From: CAYVFC01 sp964450715 | GTDB lineage: Bacteria; Myxococcota_A; Polyangia; Polyangiales; JAFGIB01 | Assembly: GCA_964450715.1 (NCBI GenBank) | Contig: CAYVFC010000102.1 | Span: 1-29,765, forward strand | Direction: 5' to 3' | DNA length: 29,765 bases | Shown: positions 1 through 7,206 of the stretch, one piece after another | Layout of the letters: each line of letters opens with the position of its first letter | How positions within the stretch are numbered: position 1 is the first letter of the stretch | Program-made: the position numbers and the translations under genes | Notes under the pieces: generated by a model | Seen by the model: the letters and a program-made list of their open reading frames with translations, nothing else | Told to the model about the DNA's origin: nothing | Databases searched by the model: none

Positions 1-50
1 CGCTCCGCCGACGCGCCCGGTCTCGTATCGTTTATTTTGCGGTGCCTCCT

Positions 51-88
51 AAAAGGAAACGCGCCCCGTCGGACAAGACGAGGCGCGT
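51..88 (-). terminator. Rho-independent terminator of the acidic lipoprotein gene
   Basis: Arms 59-70 and 77-88 form a 12-bp GC-rich stem around a 6-nt loop. The one non-Watson-Crick position is a G·U pair only when the minus strand is transcribed. Read on the minus strand the stem is followed by TTCCTTTT (58 down to 51). It lies about 80 bp beyond the stop codon of the minus-strand gene at 167-391 and is most simply its terminator. Confidence 0.7.
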
Positions 89-166
89 CCGTTTAAGTAA
101 TTAACCCGCTCTGAAGCGAGTTGTGTGTACGACTTGTCGATAGCAAGCGAAAGGAAGTCGCCAGAT

Positions 167-391
167 CTACATGGCGTCTTCTTCTGCGCCCGCCTCTTCC
201 TCCATAGGGGCCTCTTCTTCCGCAGCAGGCTCCTCTTCCACGGCTTCCTCTTCCATGGGCTCCGCCATCTCGTCACCGACGGCCTCGTCCATAGCAGGAG
301 CTTCCTCGACAGCCGGCTCGGCTCCGCCACAAGCTACGCCAAACCCTGCCAGAGCTGCGGTAGCAACAATGATGAAAAGCTTCTTGAGCAT
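167..391 (-). CDS. Small, highly acidic lipoprotein of unknown function
   Basis: Encodes 74 residues. The start ATG (391-389) is preceded by a good GAGGAG ribosome site; an in-frame upstream start at 439 would add 16 residues ahead of the signal and is less likely. Residues 1-20 are a type II signal peptide (positive MLKK, hydrophobic core) with Cys21 as the likely lipidated residue, although Gly at -3 makes the lipobox weak. The 54-residue mature part is low complexity: 20 Glu and 3 Asp with no Lys or Arg, arranged as repeated Glu triplets separated by Ala, Pro, Met or Val. This is seen directly. No domain is recognisable and no function is claimed; surface cation binding or a spacer role would be guesses. 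It has its own leader with an inverted repeat and its own terminator, which supports a real monocistronic gene. Long open frames on the opposite strand are shadows of the GAG/GCC-rich coding sequence. Confidence 0.75.
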   Translation of the reverse strand: MLKKLFIIVATAALAGFGVACGGAEPAVEEAPAMDEAVGDEMAEPMEEEAVEEEPAAEEEAPMEEEAGAEEDAM

Positions 392-412
392 GTTTCTTCT
401 CCTCGTTTTTAT

Positions 413-442
413 AAGTTGCTTCGTCTGCGTTACTAGCAACTT
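413..442 (-). promoter_or_regulatory. Inverted repeat in the leader of the acidic lipoprotein gene
   Basis: AAGTTGCT (413-420) and AGCAACTT (435-442) are a perfect 8-bp inverted repeat with a 14-nt spacer, just upstream of the ribosome site. On the minus strand a TATAA-like -10 (about 417-412) overlaps the inner arm, so the site could be an operator over the promoter or a hairpin at the start of the mRNA. No good -35 is visible. Function is inferred from position only. Confidence 0.35.
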
Positions 443-690
443 CGACTGGCACGGAATGGCGGCTTCCGTCCTACCTTGACGTCTATCAGAACTCTTTACC
501 GCTATTTGCTGCCCTACCCGCGACTATCATGCCTCCGCCATATCGACATGAAAGTGCGGTACTGCTGTTGCGGCATACTCTGCCATAAACCGTTCAAAAA
601 AAGGAGCCCTATCTTCACTTTCCCGAATTCCGTGCTCCAGGATGCAGCTTTTTCCTCAGCGGCAGCATATCGACGGCCCGAAGAAATGCC

Positions 691-716
691 AAAAAAGGCG
701 GTGGGGAAACGCCTTT
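691..716 (-). terminator. Candidate intrinsic terminator inside the gene-free interval
   Basis: AAAGGCG (694-700) and CGCCTTT (710-716) pair across a 9-nt loop. On the minus strand the stem runs directly into a six-T tract (three T in the stem, three beyond, 693-691). The nearest minus-strand protein gene upstream ends 650 bp away at 1373, so this may end a separate short transcript from the 0.75-1.3 kb stretch rather than the mepA-like mRNA. Confidence 0.45.
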
Positions 717-962
717 GGTGGCCGGAGGCCCGCCCAGAATCAGAATTTATCCAATAATATCGTGCGATTGCCATCTAGCGCCGGACCGGATCTTTTCGTG
801 CGCACACCCCCTCGCCAGCGCAAATATTGGCCGTCGCTGGGAGGCCCCGCGTACCAGCGGCAGCAGGAGGCCGGAAGCGTGCAGATCGCCCGGGAGAGAC
901 GAAAAACCACTGCTCGCTCCGATTCCCGGAATTCCGGTAAAAACGCTGACCCTACGGGTTGC

Positions 963-1211
963 CGGTCGTGCGAGACCGACAAGAACGGCGGCATCTTATA
1001 CCGTTCCCGGAGTAAGCGCTCAGGCCTTGGGCAGCGCGGCGGCCAAGGCGCCGGAAAAAGCTCGGCGCCCAGCCGGACCGGTGAGGATTGTACTCACGTA
1101 CCTGACGGTTGTCGGTGGATTCGTGCGAAGCGGAGGGGACGACAGTCCGCGGAGCTGCACGAATCCAGCGGCAATACACAGGGGCCGCAGGCCCCGAGTA
1201 CACCGGCCCGA
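963..1211 (-). ncRNA. Candidate structured non-coding RNA (unknown family)
   Basis: Several inverted repeats lie side by side in DNA without a credible ORF. The largest unit is nested: 1073-1082 pairs with 1202-1211 (10 bp, of which two are G·U pairs only on the minus strand); GTACTC (1090-1095) pairs with GAGTAC (1196-1201); an 11-bp perfect stem joins 1116-1126 to 1157-1167 with a further GC hairpin inside (1130-1134/1146-1150); and GGGGCC-GCA-GGCCCC (1181-1195) branches off. Next to it are hairpins 1047-1053/1063-1069, 1024-1030/1043-1049 (these two share bases), 983-988/1001-1006 and 963-967/974-978. The strand call rests on the two G·U pairs and on the minus-strand terminator at 691-716. 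A minor plus-strand-only wobble (1103·1114) argues slightly the other way. No known RNA family signature was recognised; boundaries are approximate. Confidence 0.3.
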
Positions 1212-1372
1212 GGACGCCCGGGTGATTGCACAGAATCGCCCCAGTTCTGGCGCCGGTTTTTCGGGATGCATTGGCCGCCGTCGTTTCAGATACCGACTAC
1301 CCACACTGAACGGTTGCTTCCCGGAGGCCCCTCGCGCCTGGGAGAGCTGCGGGCTGGGCTAATCGGTCGGCT

Positions 1373-2557
1373 TCACCGGCAGTAGGGGCGGCCCGGGCTC
1401 GGTTTCTCTTGCCAGCTCTTCCGCTGGTCGAGGAACTCCCGGACCTTGCGGTGCATTCGTCCGGCCCGGCGGCGAGCCTGCGCCGGAGTGGTGGTGCGAG
1501 CGCGGGCGCGTTTGCGCTGAGAACGGGTATACGTCGCCACTACCGGTTCGACGTCCAGCGCTTGCAGCTGCTGGCGCCGCCAGGGGTAGATCGGGTGGCT
1601 GTCCTCGCATCCCGCCGTGATATCGTCCGGCGCGCAGAAGAAACGAACGTGCATGTGATCGTCGTGAGGCGTCCCCGGCTGGCAGGTAATCTGCTCGAAC
1701 CTCTCGCGGATCTCACGGGGAGCGCGGGAGCGCCGCGCTTGCTCCACCAGCATGGTTCGCAGGTGCTCGGCGATGAAGATCCGCTGTACCGCGGCCTCGG
1801 ATCTCTCCAGCAAGGCCCAGATGAAGCGCCAGGTGCGCCGAGGATCCAGCCGCAAACGGACATCGTCCGCCGCAGTGGCGAGATCCTTGAAATCCCAGCC
1901 CCATCCCTGGGGATCGAGCGGCACGCCGACCGGCCGTATCGGTTTGCCGGACCGATCCAGGTAATAAAAGAGGATATCGGCATCGAGGCCGTTCTGGTGG
2001 GAGCCGTGCTGGGCTATGGGCCCGCCCTCCCGGAGGCAGAGGTCGTTTACGACCAGGCTCGGGCCGGGCATCTCCTCGGCCACCACTCGAGCCGCACGCA
2101 CGATCGCCTGAACGACCTCGGCCGTGGCGAAGCGGGCCTCGCGCGGGCGGCGCGGATTGTGAAGGAATCCCGGGCCGAGTAGCGGCAGGGCCACCCCGCC
2201 TTTCAGGCTTCCGTCGCGACAAGAGCCGGTCGATGTGGAATGGTCGCCTCCGAGCGCCAGAATGGCGTCCACCTCGCGCCCAGCTTCGTTCCCGGCTGCC
2301 GCGTCCGCAACCCCGCTCCCCGCGTCGCCCTTCCCACCCGCATCGATCTCACCGGTCGGATCGGGACGGATCGGACGCGCGAGCGCCGAGTCGGCTTGCC
2401 CCCGCCTCGGTTCCGCAGGCCTCGCCTGCGGAGCGGAGGGTGCGGAGAGCCCGCGTCCGGCGCGTCTTTCCTGGCCGAAATCAGCAGGGGAGCTACAAGC
2501 GGCCAGCACGAGCAGGATCATCAGGTTGCGAAACGTACCGGCCGCAGAGCGCTCCAT
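1373..2557 (-). CDS. MepA-like (peptidase M74) murein endopeptidase, lipoprotein
   Basis: Encodes 394 residues from ATG 2557. A TTG 36 bp upstream and an ATG at 2521 are alternatives, because no start has a clear ribosome site and a TATATT box abuts 2557. An N-terminal hydrophobic segment ends in the lipobox LAAC, followed by a low-complexity Ala/Pro/Arg linker of roughly 90 residues. The catalytic half carries the M74 zinc signature: a GSHQNGLDADI block (His187 and Asp194) and PHDDHMHVRFF (His298, His301, His303). In E. coli MepA the equivalent residues bind zinc and cut the D-Ala-meso-Dap cross-links of peptidoglycan. E. coli MepA is about 274 residues; the extra length here is the N-terminal lipoprotein linker and a basic Arg-rich tail of about 60 residues. 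Anchoring would hold the enzyme on a membrane facing the periplasm. The family call is firm; exact bond specificity is inferred. It is divergent from the metzincin gene at 2635. Confidence 0.85.
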   Translation of the reverse strand: MERSAAGTFRNLMILLVLAACSSPADFGQERRAGRGLSAPSAPQARPAEPRRGQADSALARPIRPDPTGEIDAGGKGDAGSGVADAAAGNEAGREVDAILALGGDHSTSTGSCRDGSLKGGVALPLLGPGFLHNPRRPREARFATAEVVQAIVRAARVVAEEMPGPSLVVNDLCLREGGPIAQHGSHQNGLDADILFYYLDRSGKPIRPVGVPLDPQGWGWDFKDLATAADDVRLRLDPRRTWRFIWALLERSEAAVQRIFIAEHLRTMLVEQARRSRAPREIRERFEQITCQPGTPHDDHMHVRFFCAPDDITAGCEDSHPIYPWRRQQLQALDVEPVVATYTRSQRKRARARTTTPAQARRRAGRMHRKVREFLDQRKSWQEKPSPGRPYCR

Positions 2558-2634
2558 AATATACAGATTGATGAGGTCGGGGCGGGGAGGCAAGTTCTCG
2601 CCGGACGCTGGCGGGAAAATGGCCTTCCGTTAGA
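2558..2634. promoter_or_regulatory. Divergent promoter region
   Basis: 77 bp separate the divergent starts of the MepA-like and metzincin genes, so both promoters must lie here or just inside the reading frames. A TATATT box touches the 2557 start (minus strand) and TAGAAT (2631-2636) overlaps the 2635 start (plus strand). Neither gene has a Shine-Dalgarno sequence. The boxes so close to the annotated ATGs suggest leaderless messages, or that true translation begins slightly downstream (for example GTG at 2644). I could not assign -35 elements. Confidence 0.3.
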
Positions 2635-4131
2635 ATGATCCTTGTGTGGCTCGGATCCCCCAAGGCGATCTGTATCGCGTTGCTGGCCCTTGCCGGCGCC
2701 TGTGGATCGGATGAGCCGCCATGCGATTGCGCGGGAGAGCACTGTAGCTCCGACCTTGATTGCCGGGGAGGGGCGTGCGTGGCCGACCCCGACTCGACCG
2801 GCAGCGATCTGGAGCCGCTGCAACTGGTTTGCGTCGCAGAGGAGCTGAGCTCCGAGGTCGCCGAGCCGTGCCAGCGAGGCGAGGATTGCCCGCGCGACAT
2901 CTGTCTGTTGACCGGTACCTGCTCGATCCCTTGCAGTGAAGATGACGACTGCGGGAGCGACGGGCGCTGCGCGGACTCGTATGCGCGTACCGGCGACGCG
3001 GCGCTGCAACCGGTACGAGCCTGCGTCTCCATCGCCGTTCTGCCGGCCGGCGGCGAAGCGCGAAGCGAGGTGCTGGACGACTTCCTGCCGGGATCGGGTA
3101 GCGTATGGCTGGAACTGCCGTCCGGCGGATCGACGACGCTCTACGTACTCGAGCACCTGGGAGACGAGGCCTGGCCGGCCTTCACCCCCTGCCGCTCGCC
3201 TCTCTGCCCGAATCTGCTACGCACCCTCGACCCCGATCCGGTGGTGCTCTTCGACGCCGCGCTGTACGCGCAGCAGTGGCGGGGAGACGAGCAGCCGCCG
3301 CTGAATCCGATCGCGGTCGGCACCAGGCTGGTCGCCCACGAGAGCCATCCCGCCGCCTTCCTGCTGCCCAACGGTCCGCGCGCGGTGCTATCCGAGGCCG
3401 GATACGAGGTGGAGCTGGAAACCGACAAACCCGGCAGCTTGAGGCGTACCGTGCTCAACAATGAAGAACCCGGGGGCACCCTCGATCTGAACGTCTTCTA
3501 TGTCGGAGGGCTCGACTGGGAGCCGGCCGGCCATCGAGGTCCTCCGCTTCTGGAGGAGGCGCTGCACTATGTCGAGGAGATCTATCAGCAGGCCGGCATC
3601 GGCATAGGAGAAGTACACCAGTTCGAGATCGCCGGAGGGCTGCGGGAGCGGCTGCAGATCATCCGGGAGCGCTACGCCGTGCTGGAAGCGCTTCCCGAGC
3701 TTCTCGCCCTCTCGGCCGGCGCGGAAGCTCCGGCCGTCAATCTCTTCTTCGTCAAACAGATAGCCGATACCCTGGCCATCTCGGGCAGCACCCCCGGGCC
3801 GCTCGGGCTTCAGGGAACGGGCGCATCGGGCATCGCCTTCAGCACCGATTCCATCGATGAGGCCGCGATTCTGGGCAAGGTAATCGCGCACGAGATCGGG
3901 CACCACCTCGGCCTGTTTCACACCACCGAGATGGACGGGACCGTCCTGGATCCGCTTCCCGACACTCCCGAATGCCGAAACGAGCGGGACGAGGACGGGA
4001 ATGGTATACTGACCGTACAGGAGTGCCTCGGTTTCGGCGCCGATAACCTGATGTTCTGGTCGCAGGACGGCGATACCGCCATCACCGAGGATCAGGCCGC
4101 TGCTTTGCGCTCGGCTCCCATTCTACGATAG
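2635..4131 (+). CDS. Pappalysin-like metzincin metalloprotease, Cys-rich lipoprotein
   Basis: 498 residues. Residues 1-22 are a signal peptide ending ALAGAC, a slightly irregular lipobox. Residues about 29-130 are Cys-rich (about 15 Cys in patterns such as CSEDDDCGSDGRC), a disulfide-rich module common in secreted myxobacterial proteins. The C-terminal third is the protease: HEIGHHLGLFH (His419, Glu420, His423, His429) is the zinc site HExxHxxGxxH, a DTPEC block follows as in pappalysin (M43) enzymes, and NLMFW carries the Met-turn (Met473). Between them residues 452-463 (DEDGNGILTVQE) match an EF-hand loop at every ligand position, so a calcium site is likely. The expected role is proteolysis outside the inner membrane; the substrate is unknown. 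The DUF4388 gene follows after 8 bp, suggesting one mRNA. Start ATG 2635 lacks a ribosome site; GTG 2644 is possible. The protease call is firm and the M43 assignment probable. Confidence 0.8.
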   Translation: MILVWLGSPKAICIALLALAGACGSDEPPCDCAGEHCSSDLDCRGGACVADPDSTGSDLEPLQLVCVAEELSSEVAEPCQRGEDCPRDICLLTGTCSIPCSEDDDCGSDGRCADSYARTGDAALQPVRACVSIAVLPAGGEARSEVLDDFLPGSGSVWLELPSGGSTTLYVLEHLGDEAWPAFTPCRSPLCPNLLRTLDPDPVVLFDAALYAQQWRGDEQPPLNPIAVGTRLVAHESHPAAFLLPNGPRAVLSEAGYEVELETDKPGSLRRTVLNNEEPGGTLDLNVFYVGGLDWEPAGHRGPPLLEEALHYVEEIYQQAGIGIGEVHQFEIAGGLRERLQIIRERYAVLEALPELLALSAGAEAPAVNLFFVKQIADTLAISGSTPGPLGLQGTGASGIAFSTDSIDEAAILGKVIAHEIGHHLGLFHTTEMDGTVLDPLPDTPECRNERDEDGNGILTVQECLGFGADNLMFWSQDGDTAITEDQAAALRSAPILR

Positions 4132-4139
4132 GACCATCA

Positions 4140-5816
4140 TTGTATACGAATGACGGAAACTCGGCTCACCCGAACGGGTCGAGCCTGGAAAACAAAGAAG
4201 GCCAGGTAGCGAAGCTGTTCTGCGAACTGCAGGAGCAGGCCTTTACCGGAATCGTGGAGATATCGACCGCAGAGGGGCAGACCCTTTTCACCTTCGATAT
4301 CGGCGATCCGGTTTTCGTCGAGGATTCCACCCTGAGGGGATCGCTGCCCCGCTCCCTGCTCGAGCAGGGGATCATCTCGCGGAAGCAGTACGCCACCATC
4401 GTGGCGCGGATGACGGAGGAGCTGGTCGACAACGAGGACCTGCGGTTCCTCGAGATCGCGCTGGAGCAGGGCTACCTGACCTCGGACCAGATCTTCGACT
4501 CGATCACCAGACAGCTGCGCGACAAGGTCGTCGAGGCGGTGAGCTGGCGGGGTTGCGAGACCTTCGTAGAAGACACCCGCGGCGAATCGGCCGGGCACGC
4601 GCGCTTCCGGGTGAGTATCGGTCCCTTGATCCTCGCGGGCATCAAGACCCATTACGGCGAGCCGCGCGCAAGAGCCGTTCTCGGGGAAAACGCTCTGCAC
4701 TACGTGCGCCGGCGCGACCCCACCGGGTCCATCGCCGCTCGTTTCGACCTATCCGACGCGGAGATGAGAATGGTATACGCCTGCGACGGCGCCACCACCG
4801 TCAGCGCCGCTATCGAGCGCTCGGGCCTAGATCCGCTCGACGGCCTGCAGGTGATGTGCGCGCTCAAGCTCTCCTCTTCCATCGAGTTCTCGGCTGAGGC
4901 GTGGGACCGGAAAGGGGAGGGAGAGTCCGTGGTAGATTCGTTCCCCCTGTTCCCCATGGCGCAAGGCAGCGCAACCCCTCCCCCCGTACCGGCCGAGGCC
5001 AGCCGTCGCCGCGAGGATACGGTGCGCCGGGGCGAGGCCAGACCGTTGCCGCCTCCCGAGAAGCCGTTCCGGGCCGAGCCCCCGCCTCCCCAGAGGCCCG
5101 TCCGGGCTCAACCCCCTCCCGCGGACTCGGGGAGTCGCCGTCCGCAGCCTTCGCCGCCGCGTGCGACTCCCACGGCGAGAACGCGGAGCGGCAGCGTACC
5201 GGCGTCATCCCGTCCGCCCCGGGCAGGCGTGCCCCGCAAGACCGTAAAGAGAACGTTGAATCGGTCCACGCTGGCGCTGGATCGCCTGAGTCGAGAGCTC
5301 CGTAAGCGCGATGTCAAGATACCGGCCAGAAGGGCCACCGGGAATACGGCCGTGCAGGAGCTTCTACAGCGTATCCCCCAGCAACGGGAGGTCGTCGAGG
5401 AGCCGGCCGCGCCGGAGCCGAGCGGAGAATCGGCCATCGACGCCTGGACGAGGGGGTGGCGTTACCTGATCCAACAGCATATACCCGGCGCCCGCGAGGA
5501 GTTCCGCCATGCCTGCGAGATAGCACCGGAGCAGGAGGCGTATCGGTTGTACTACCTGTGGACCGTTTTCCGGGACACCACTTCCTCGGCCGACCGGGAG
5601 GTGACGCGGATCGATCTGAAAAAGATGGCAGAGGCCCACACCACCGCCGCCGGCCACGAGGGTTTTGCCTACTACGTTCTCGCTCATCTGGCGCTGGCCG
5701 AACGCAACGACCGCGTGGCGGAGAAGCTCTTCCGTCGAGCTGCCGACATTGAACCGCGCCTCAAGGACGCGGAGCGTCACCACCGGATCCTCGTCAACCG
5801 TCGACAGAGGGGGTAG
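4140..5816 (+). CDS. DUF4388 (PATAN-type) protein with Pro-rich linker and TPR-like C-terminus
   Basis: 558 residues from a TTG start at 4140, chosen because AGGA lies 6 nt upstream and the protein reads through immediately. Residues about 18-175 resemble the DUF4388/PATAN domain: a short beta sheet with the pattern FTGIVEIS...TLFTFDIGDPVFVED, then helices in which a second-half subdomain tests for low or high ordinal output (SLLEQGIISRKQY, ALEQGYLTSDQI). Residues about 275-370 are a disordered Pro/Arg/Ala-rich linker. Residues about 430-555 contain helical repeats of TPR type (AREEFRHACEIAPEQ, AEKLFRRAADIEPRLKDAERH). In Myxococcota such proteins act as signalling or gliding-motility adaptors; that is family knowledge, not proven here. 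There is no signal peptide, so it is cytoplasmic. Its 8-bp spacing to a secreted protease suggests co-transcription without obvious functional logic. Confidence 0.75.
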   Translation: MYTNDGNSAHPNGSSLENKEGQVAKLFCELQEQAFTGIVEISTAEGQTLFTFDIGDPVFVEDSTLRGSLPRSLLEQGIISRKQYATIVARMTEELVDNEDLRFLEIALEQGYLTSDQIFDSITRQLRDKVVEAVSWRGCETFVEDTRGESAGHARFRVSIGPLILAGIKTHYGEPRARAVLGENALHYVRRRDPTGSIAARFDLSDAEMRMVYACDGATTVSAAIERSGLDPLDGLQVMCALKLSSSIEFSAEAWDRKGEGESVVDSFPLFPMAQGSATPPPVPAEASRRREDTVRRGEARPLPPPEKPFRAEPPPPQRPVRAQPPPADSGSRRPQPSPPRATPTARTRSGSVPASSRPPRAGVPRKTVKRTLNRSTLALDRLSRELRKRDVKIPARRATGNTAVQELLQRIPQQREVVEEPAAPEPSGESAIDAWTRGWRYLIQQHIPGAREEFRHACEIAPEQEAYRLYYLWTVFRDTTSSADREVTRIDLKKMAEAHTTAAGHEGFAYYVLAHLALAERNDRVAEKLFRRAADIEPRLKDAERHHRILVNRRQRG

Positions 5817-5934
5817 CAGCACCGCTGTCCGCTTGAGAATCGGCGCCCGTTCTGCGGGTCGGCGTCGCGCGGCGGTTCGAGGAATCGCAGGAAACGCCCT
5901 CCGCAGGGTCTCGAAACCCTCCCCGGGCCCCGTC

Positions 5935-5963
5935 TTGAACCTCCCGGGAAATGATCCTACCGT
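5935..5963 (+). promoter_or_regulatory. Possible sigma-70-like promoter ahead of the acyl-CoA dehydrogenase pair
   Basis: The 205-bp gap 5817-6021 contains TTGAAC (5935-5940), a 17-bp spacer and TACCGT (5958-5963), a reasonable -35 with a poor -10. It would give a leader of about 50 nt ending in the strong AGGAGG ribosome site before 6022. The rest of the gap contains only short GC hairpins. Confidence 0.25.
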
Positions 5964-6021
5964 GAATCGGACGCCGACTCGCGGCGATCCACGCGTTTTT
6001 CTACATACAGGAGGCAGATAG

Positions 6022-7131
6022 ATGGCCGATTTCACCTTGGATGACGACCAGAAACAGATACAGGACACGATGCGCAAGTTTGCGCAGAACGAGCTGAGGA
6101 CCAAGGCCCGGGAGTGCGACGAGAAGTCCGAGCTTCCCGACGAGATCATGGACAAGGTCTGGGAGCTCGGGTTCTGCCCGCAGCCGGTACCCGAGGAATA
6201 CGGGGGATACGGGCTGGGGCGCTCTACGGTCAACTCGGCCATCGCGCTGGAAGAGCTCGCTTACGGAGACGTGAGCCTGGCGCTCGGAGCGCTGGCACCC
6301 TCGCTGATGTCGCTGCCCATCCTGGAGTTCGGTACCGACGAACAGAAAAAGCAGTGGTTGCCCAAGTTCTGCGGCGAGAAGTTCTATCCGGCCACCGCGG
6401 CGGTGATGGAGCCGCGCATCGGCTTCGATCCGTTCAGCCTTGCTACCACGGTGGAAACGGCCGGCGATTCGCTCGTCCTCAACGGAAAGAAGTGCATGGT
6501 CCCCATCGCCGACCGGGCCGAACAGATCCTGGTCTTCGCCACCACGGCCAAGGGCGCGGGCCCGGGATCGGTGGAAGCCATCATCGTGGACAAGGGTACC
6601 GCGGGGATGACCGTGGGCGAGCGAGAGAAGAACATGGGGCTCAATCCCCTGCCGCTCTTTCCGGTGACCTTCGAGGAGTGCGAAGTTCCCGCCAGCCGCC
6701 GGGTGGGCGGTGACCACGGCATCGACTACCTGCGCCTGCTCAACCTGTCCCGGGCCAATCTCTGCGCCATGGCCGTGGGCGTGGCCCGTGCGTCCTACGA
6801 GTACGCGCTCGAATACGCCAGGGAGCGGACGGCCTTCGGCGAGCCCATCGCCAGCCGGCAGGCCATCGCCTTCATGCTGGCCGAGTCGGCCATGGAGATC
6901 GACGGCATGCGGTTGCTGGCCTGGCGGGCCGCCTGGCGGCTGGATCAGAACCAGGACGCCACCCGCGACGCCACCTTGGCCAAGATGTACTGCGCCGAGC
7001 AAACCATGAAGGTCGTGGACTACGGGGTTCAAGTCCTGGGCGGACACGGGTACATCCGCGAACATCCGGTCGAGATGTGGTTCCGGAACGGGCGCGCGTT
7101 CTGCACCATCGAGGGGCTGACCATGGCCTAG
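6022..7131 (+). CDS. Acyl-CoA dehydrogenase family flavoprotein (divergent member)
   Basis: 369 residues with AGGAGG 8 nt upstream of ATG. It has the acyl-CoA dehydrogenase fold throughout: an N-terminal helical domain (1-115, ending PATAAV), a beta domain (about 116-225) and a C-terminal helical domain with RTAFGEPIASRQAIAFMLAE, LGGHGYIREHPVEMWFRNGR and the catalytic base Glu364 in TIEGL. The family transfers the alpha,beta hydrogens of acyl-CoA to FAD. Two things are unusual. The flavin/substrate loop that normally reads TEPxAGSD is MEPRIGFDP here, and the chain stops five residues after the catalytic Glu, so the final helix that packs on FAD in homologues (seen in the next gene as GQIQMLIIARGILG) is missing. 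It is followed 75 bp later by a second, canonical family member, raising the possibility of a mixed oligomer. Substrate cannot be read from sequence. Confidence 0.85.
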   Translation: MADFTLDDDQKQIQDTMRKFAQNELRTKARECDEKSELPDEIMDKVWELGFCPQPVPEEYGGYGLGRSTVNSAIALEELAYGDVSLALGALAPSLMSLPILEFGTDEQKKQWLPKFCGEKFYPATAAVMEPRIGFDPFSLATTVETAGDSLVLNGKKCMVPIADRAEQILVFATTAKGAGPGSVEAIIVDKGTAGMTVGEREKNMGLNPLPLFPVTFEECEVPASRRVGGDHGIDYLRLLNLSRANLCAMAVGVARASYEYALEYARERTAFGEPIASRQAIAFMLAESAMEIDGMRLLAWRAAWRLDQNQDATRDATLAKMYCAEQTMKVVDYGVQVLGGHGYIREHPVEMWFRNGRAFCTIEGLTMA

Positions 7132-7206
7132 AGCCGGGTCCGGCTACACCTACAGGCAAAACGAACAGGTAAACTTTATAGGATTTATCCCCGAAGGAGG
7201 TATCTA
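7132..7206 (+). promoter_or_regulatory. Hairpin and AT-rich leader between the two acyl-CoA dehydrogenase genes
   Basis: A short stem AGCCG/CGGCT (7132-7136/7141-7145) directly follows the stop codon. It is followed by an AT-rich patch around 7173-7182 with TTTATA/TATAGGAT, a possible -10 without a convincing -35, and then the strong GAAGGAGG ribosome site of the second gene. An internal promoter or an mRNA-processing hairpin is possible. Confidence 0.3.

Larger units (their letters stand above)
443..1372. other. Gene-free interval with clustered hairpins
   Basis: About 930 bp separate the acidic lipoprotein from the MepA-like gene. Open frames exist here on both strands (up to about 250 codons, plus strand 642-1385), but their translations are Arg/Pro/Ser-rich, have no hydrophobic core or motif, and lack ribosome sites, so I do not call them genes. 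The left third (480-780) is less GC-rich than its surroundings. The stretch 963-1210 holds a series of adjoining inverted repeats, and 691-716 is a minus-strand terminator-like hairpin; both are listed separately. I looked for RNase P, tmRNA, SRP RNA and tRNA signatures and found none. Confidence 0.6.

Noticed and set aside
167..479. Plus-strand frames antisense to the acidic lipoprotein (Ser/Ala-rich)
   Set aside because: They are mirror images of GAG/GAA/GCC repeats in the minus-strand gene, lack ribosome sites and carry no signal or domain.
963..1250. Possible RNase P RNA or tmRNA, suggested by the TGGATTC and ACAGAATC strings
   Set aside because: The RNase P core blocks (GAGGAAAGTCC, AGAGAGCAAA, GGTAAGGGTGAAA) and the tmRNA 3' end with CCACCA after a T-arm are absent on both strands.
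642..1385. Plus-strand open frame of about 250 codons in the gene-free region
   Set aside because: The translation is Arg/Gly/Ser/Pro-rich with no hydrophobic core, domain or ribosome site. Other long frames overlap it in several phases, as expected by chance in GC-rich DNA.
3934..3950. GGGACCGTCC inside the metzincin gene as a copy of the purL palindrome core
   Set aside because: The core differs at its centre (GGGACGGTCC versus GGGACCGTCC) and the flanks do not match. It is a coding coincidence.
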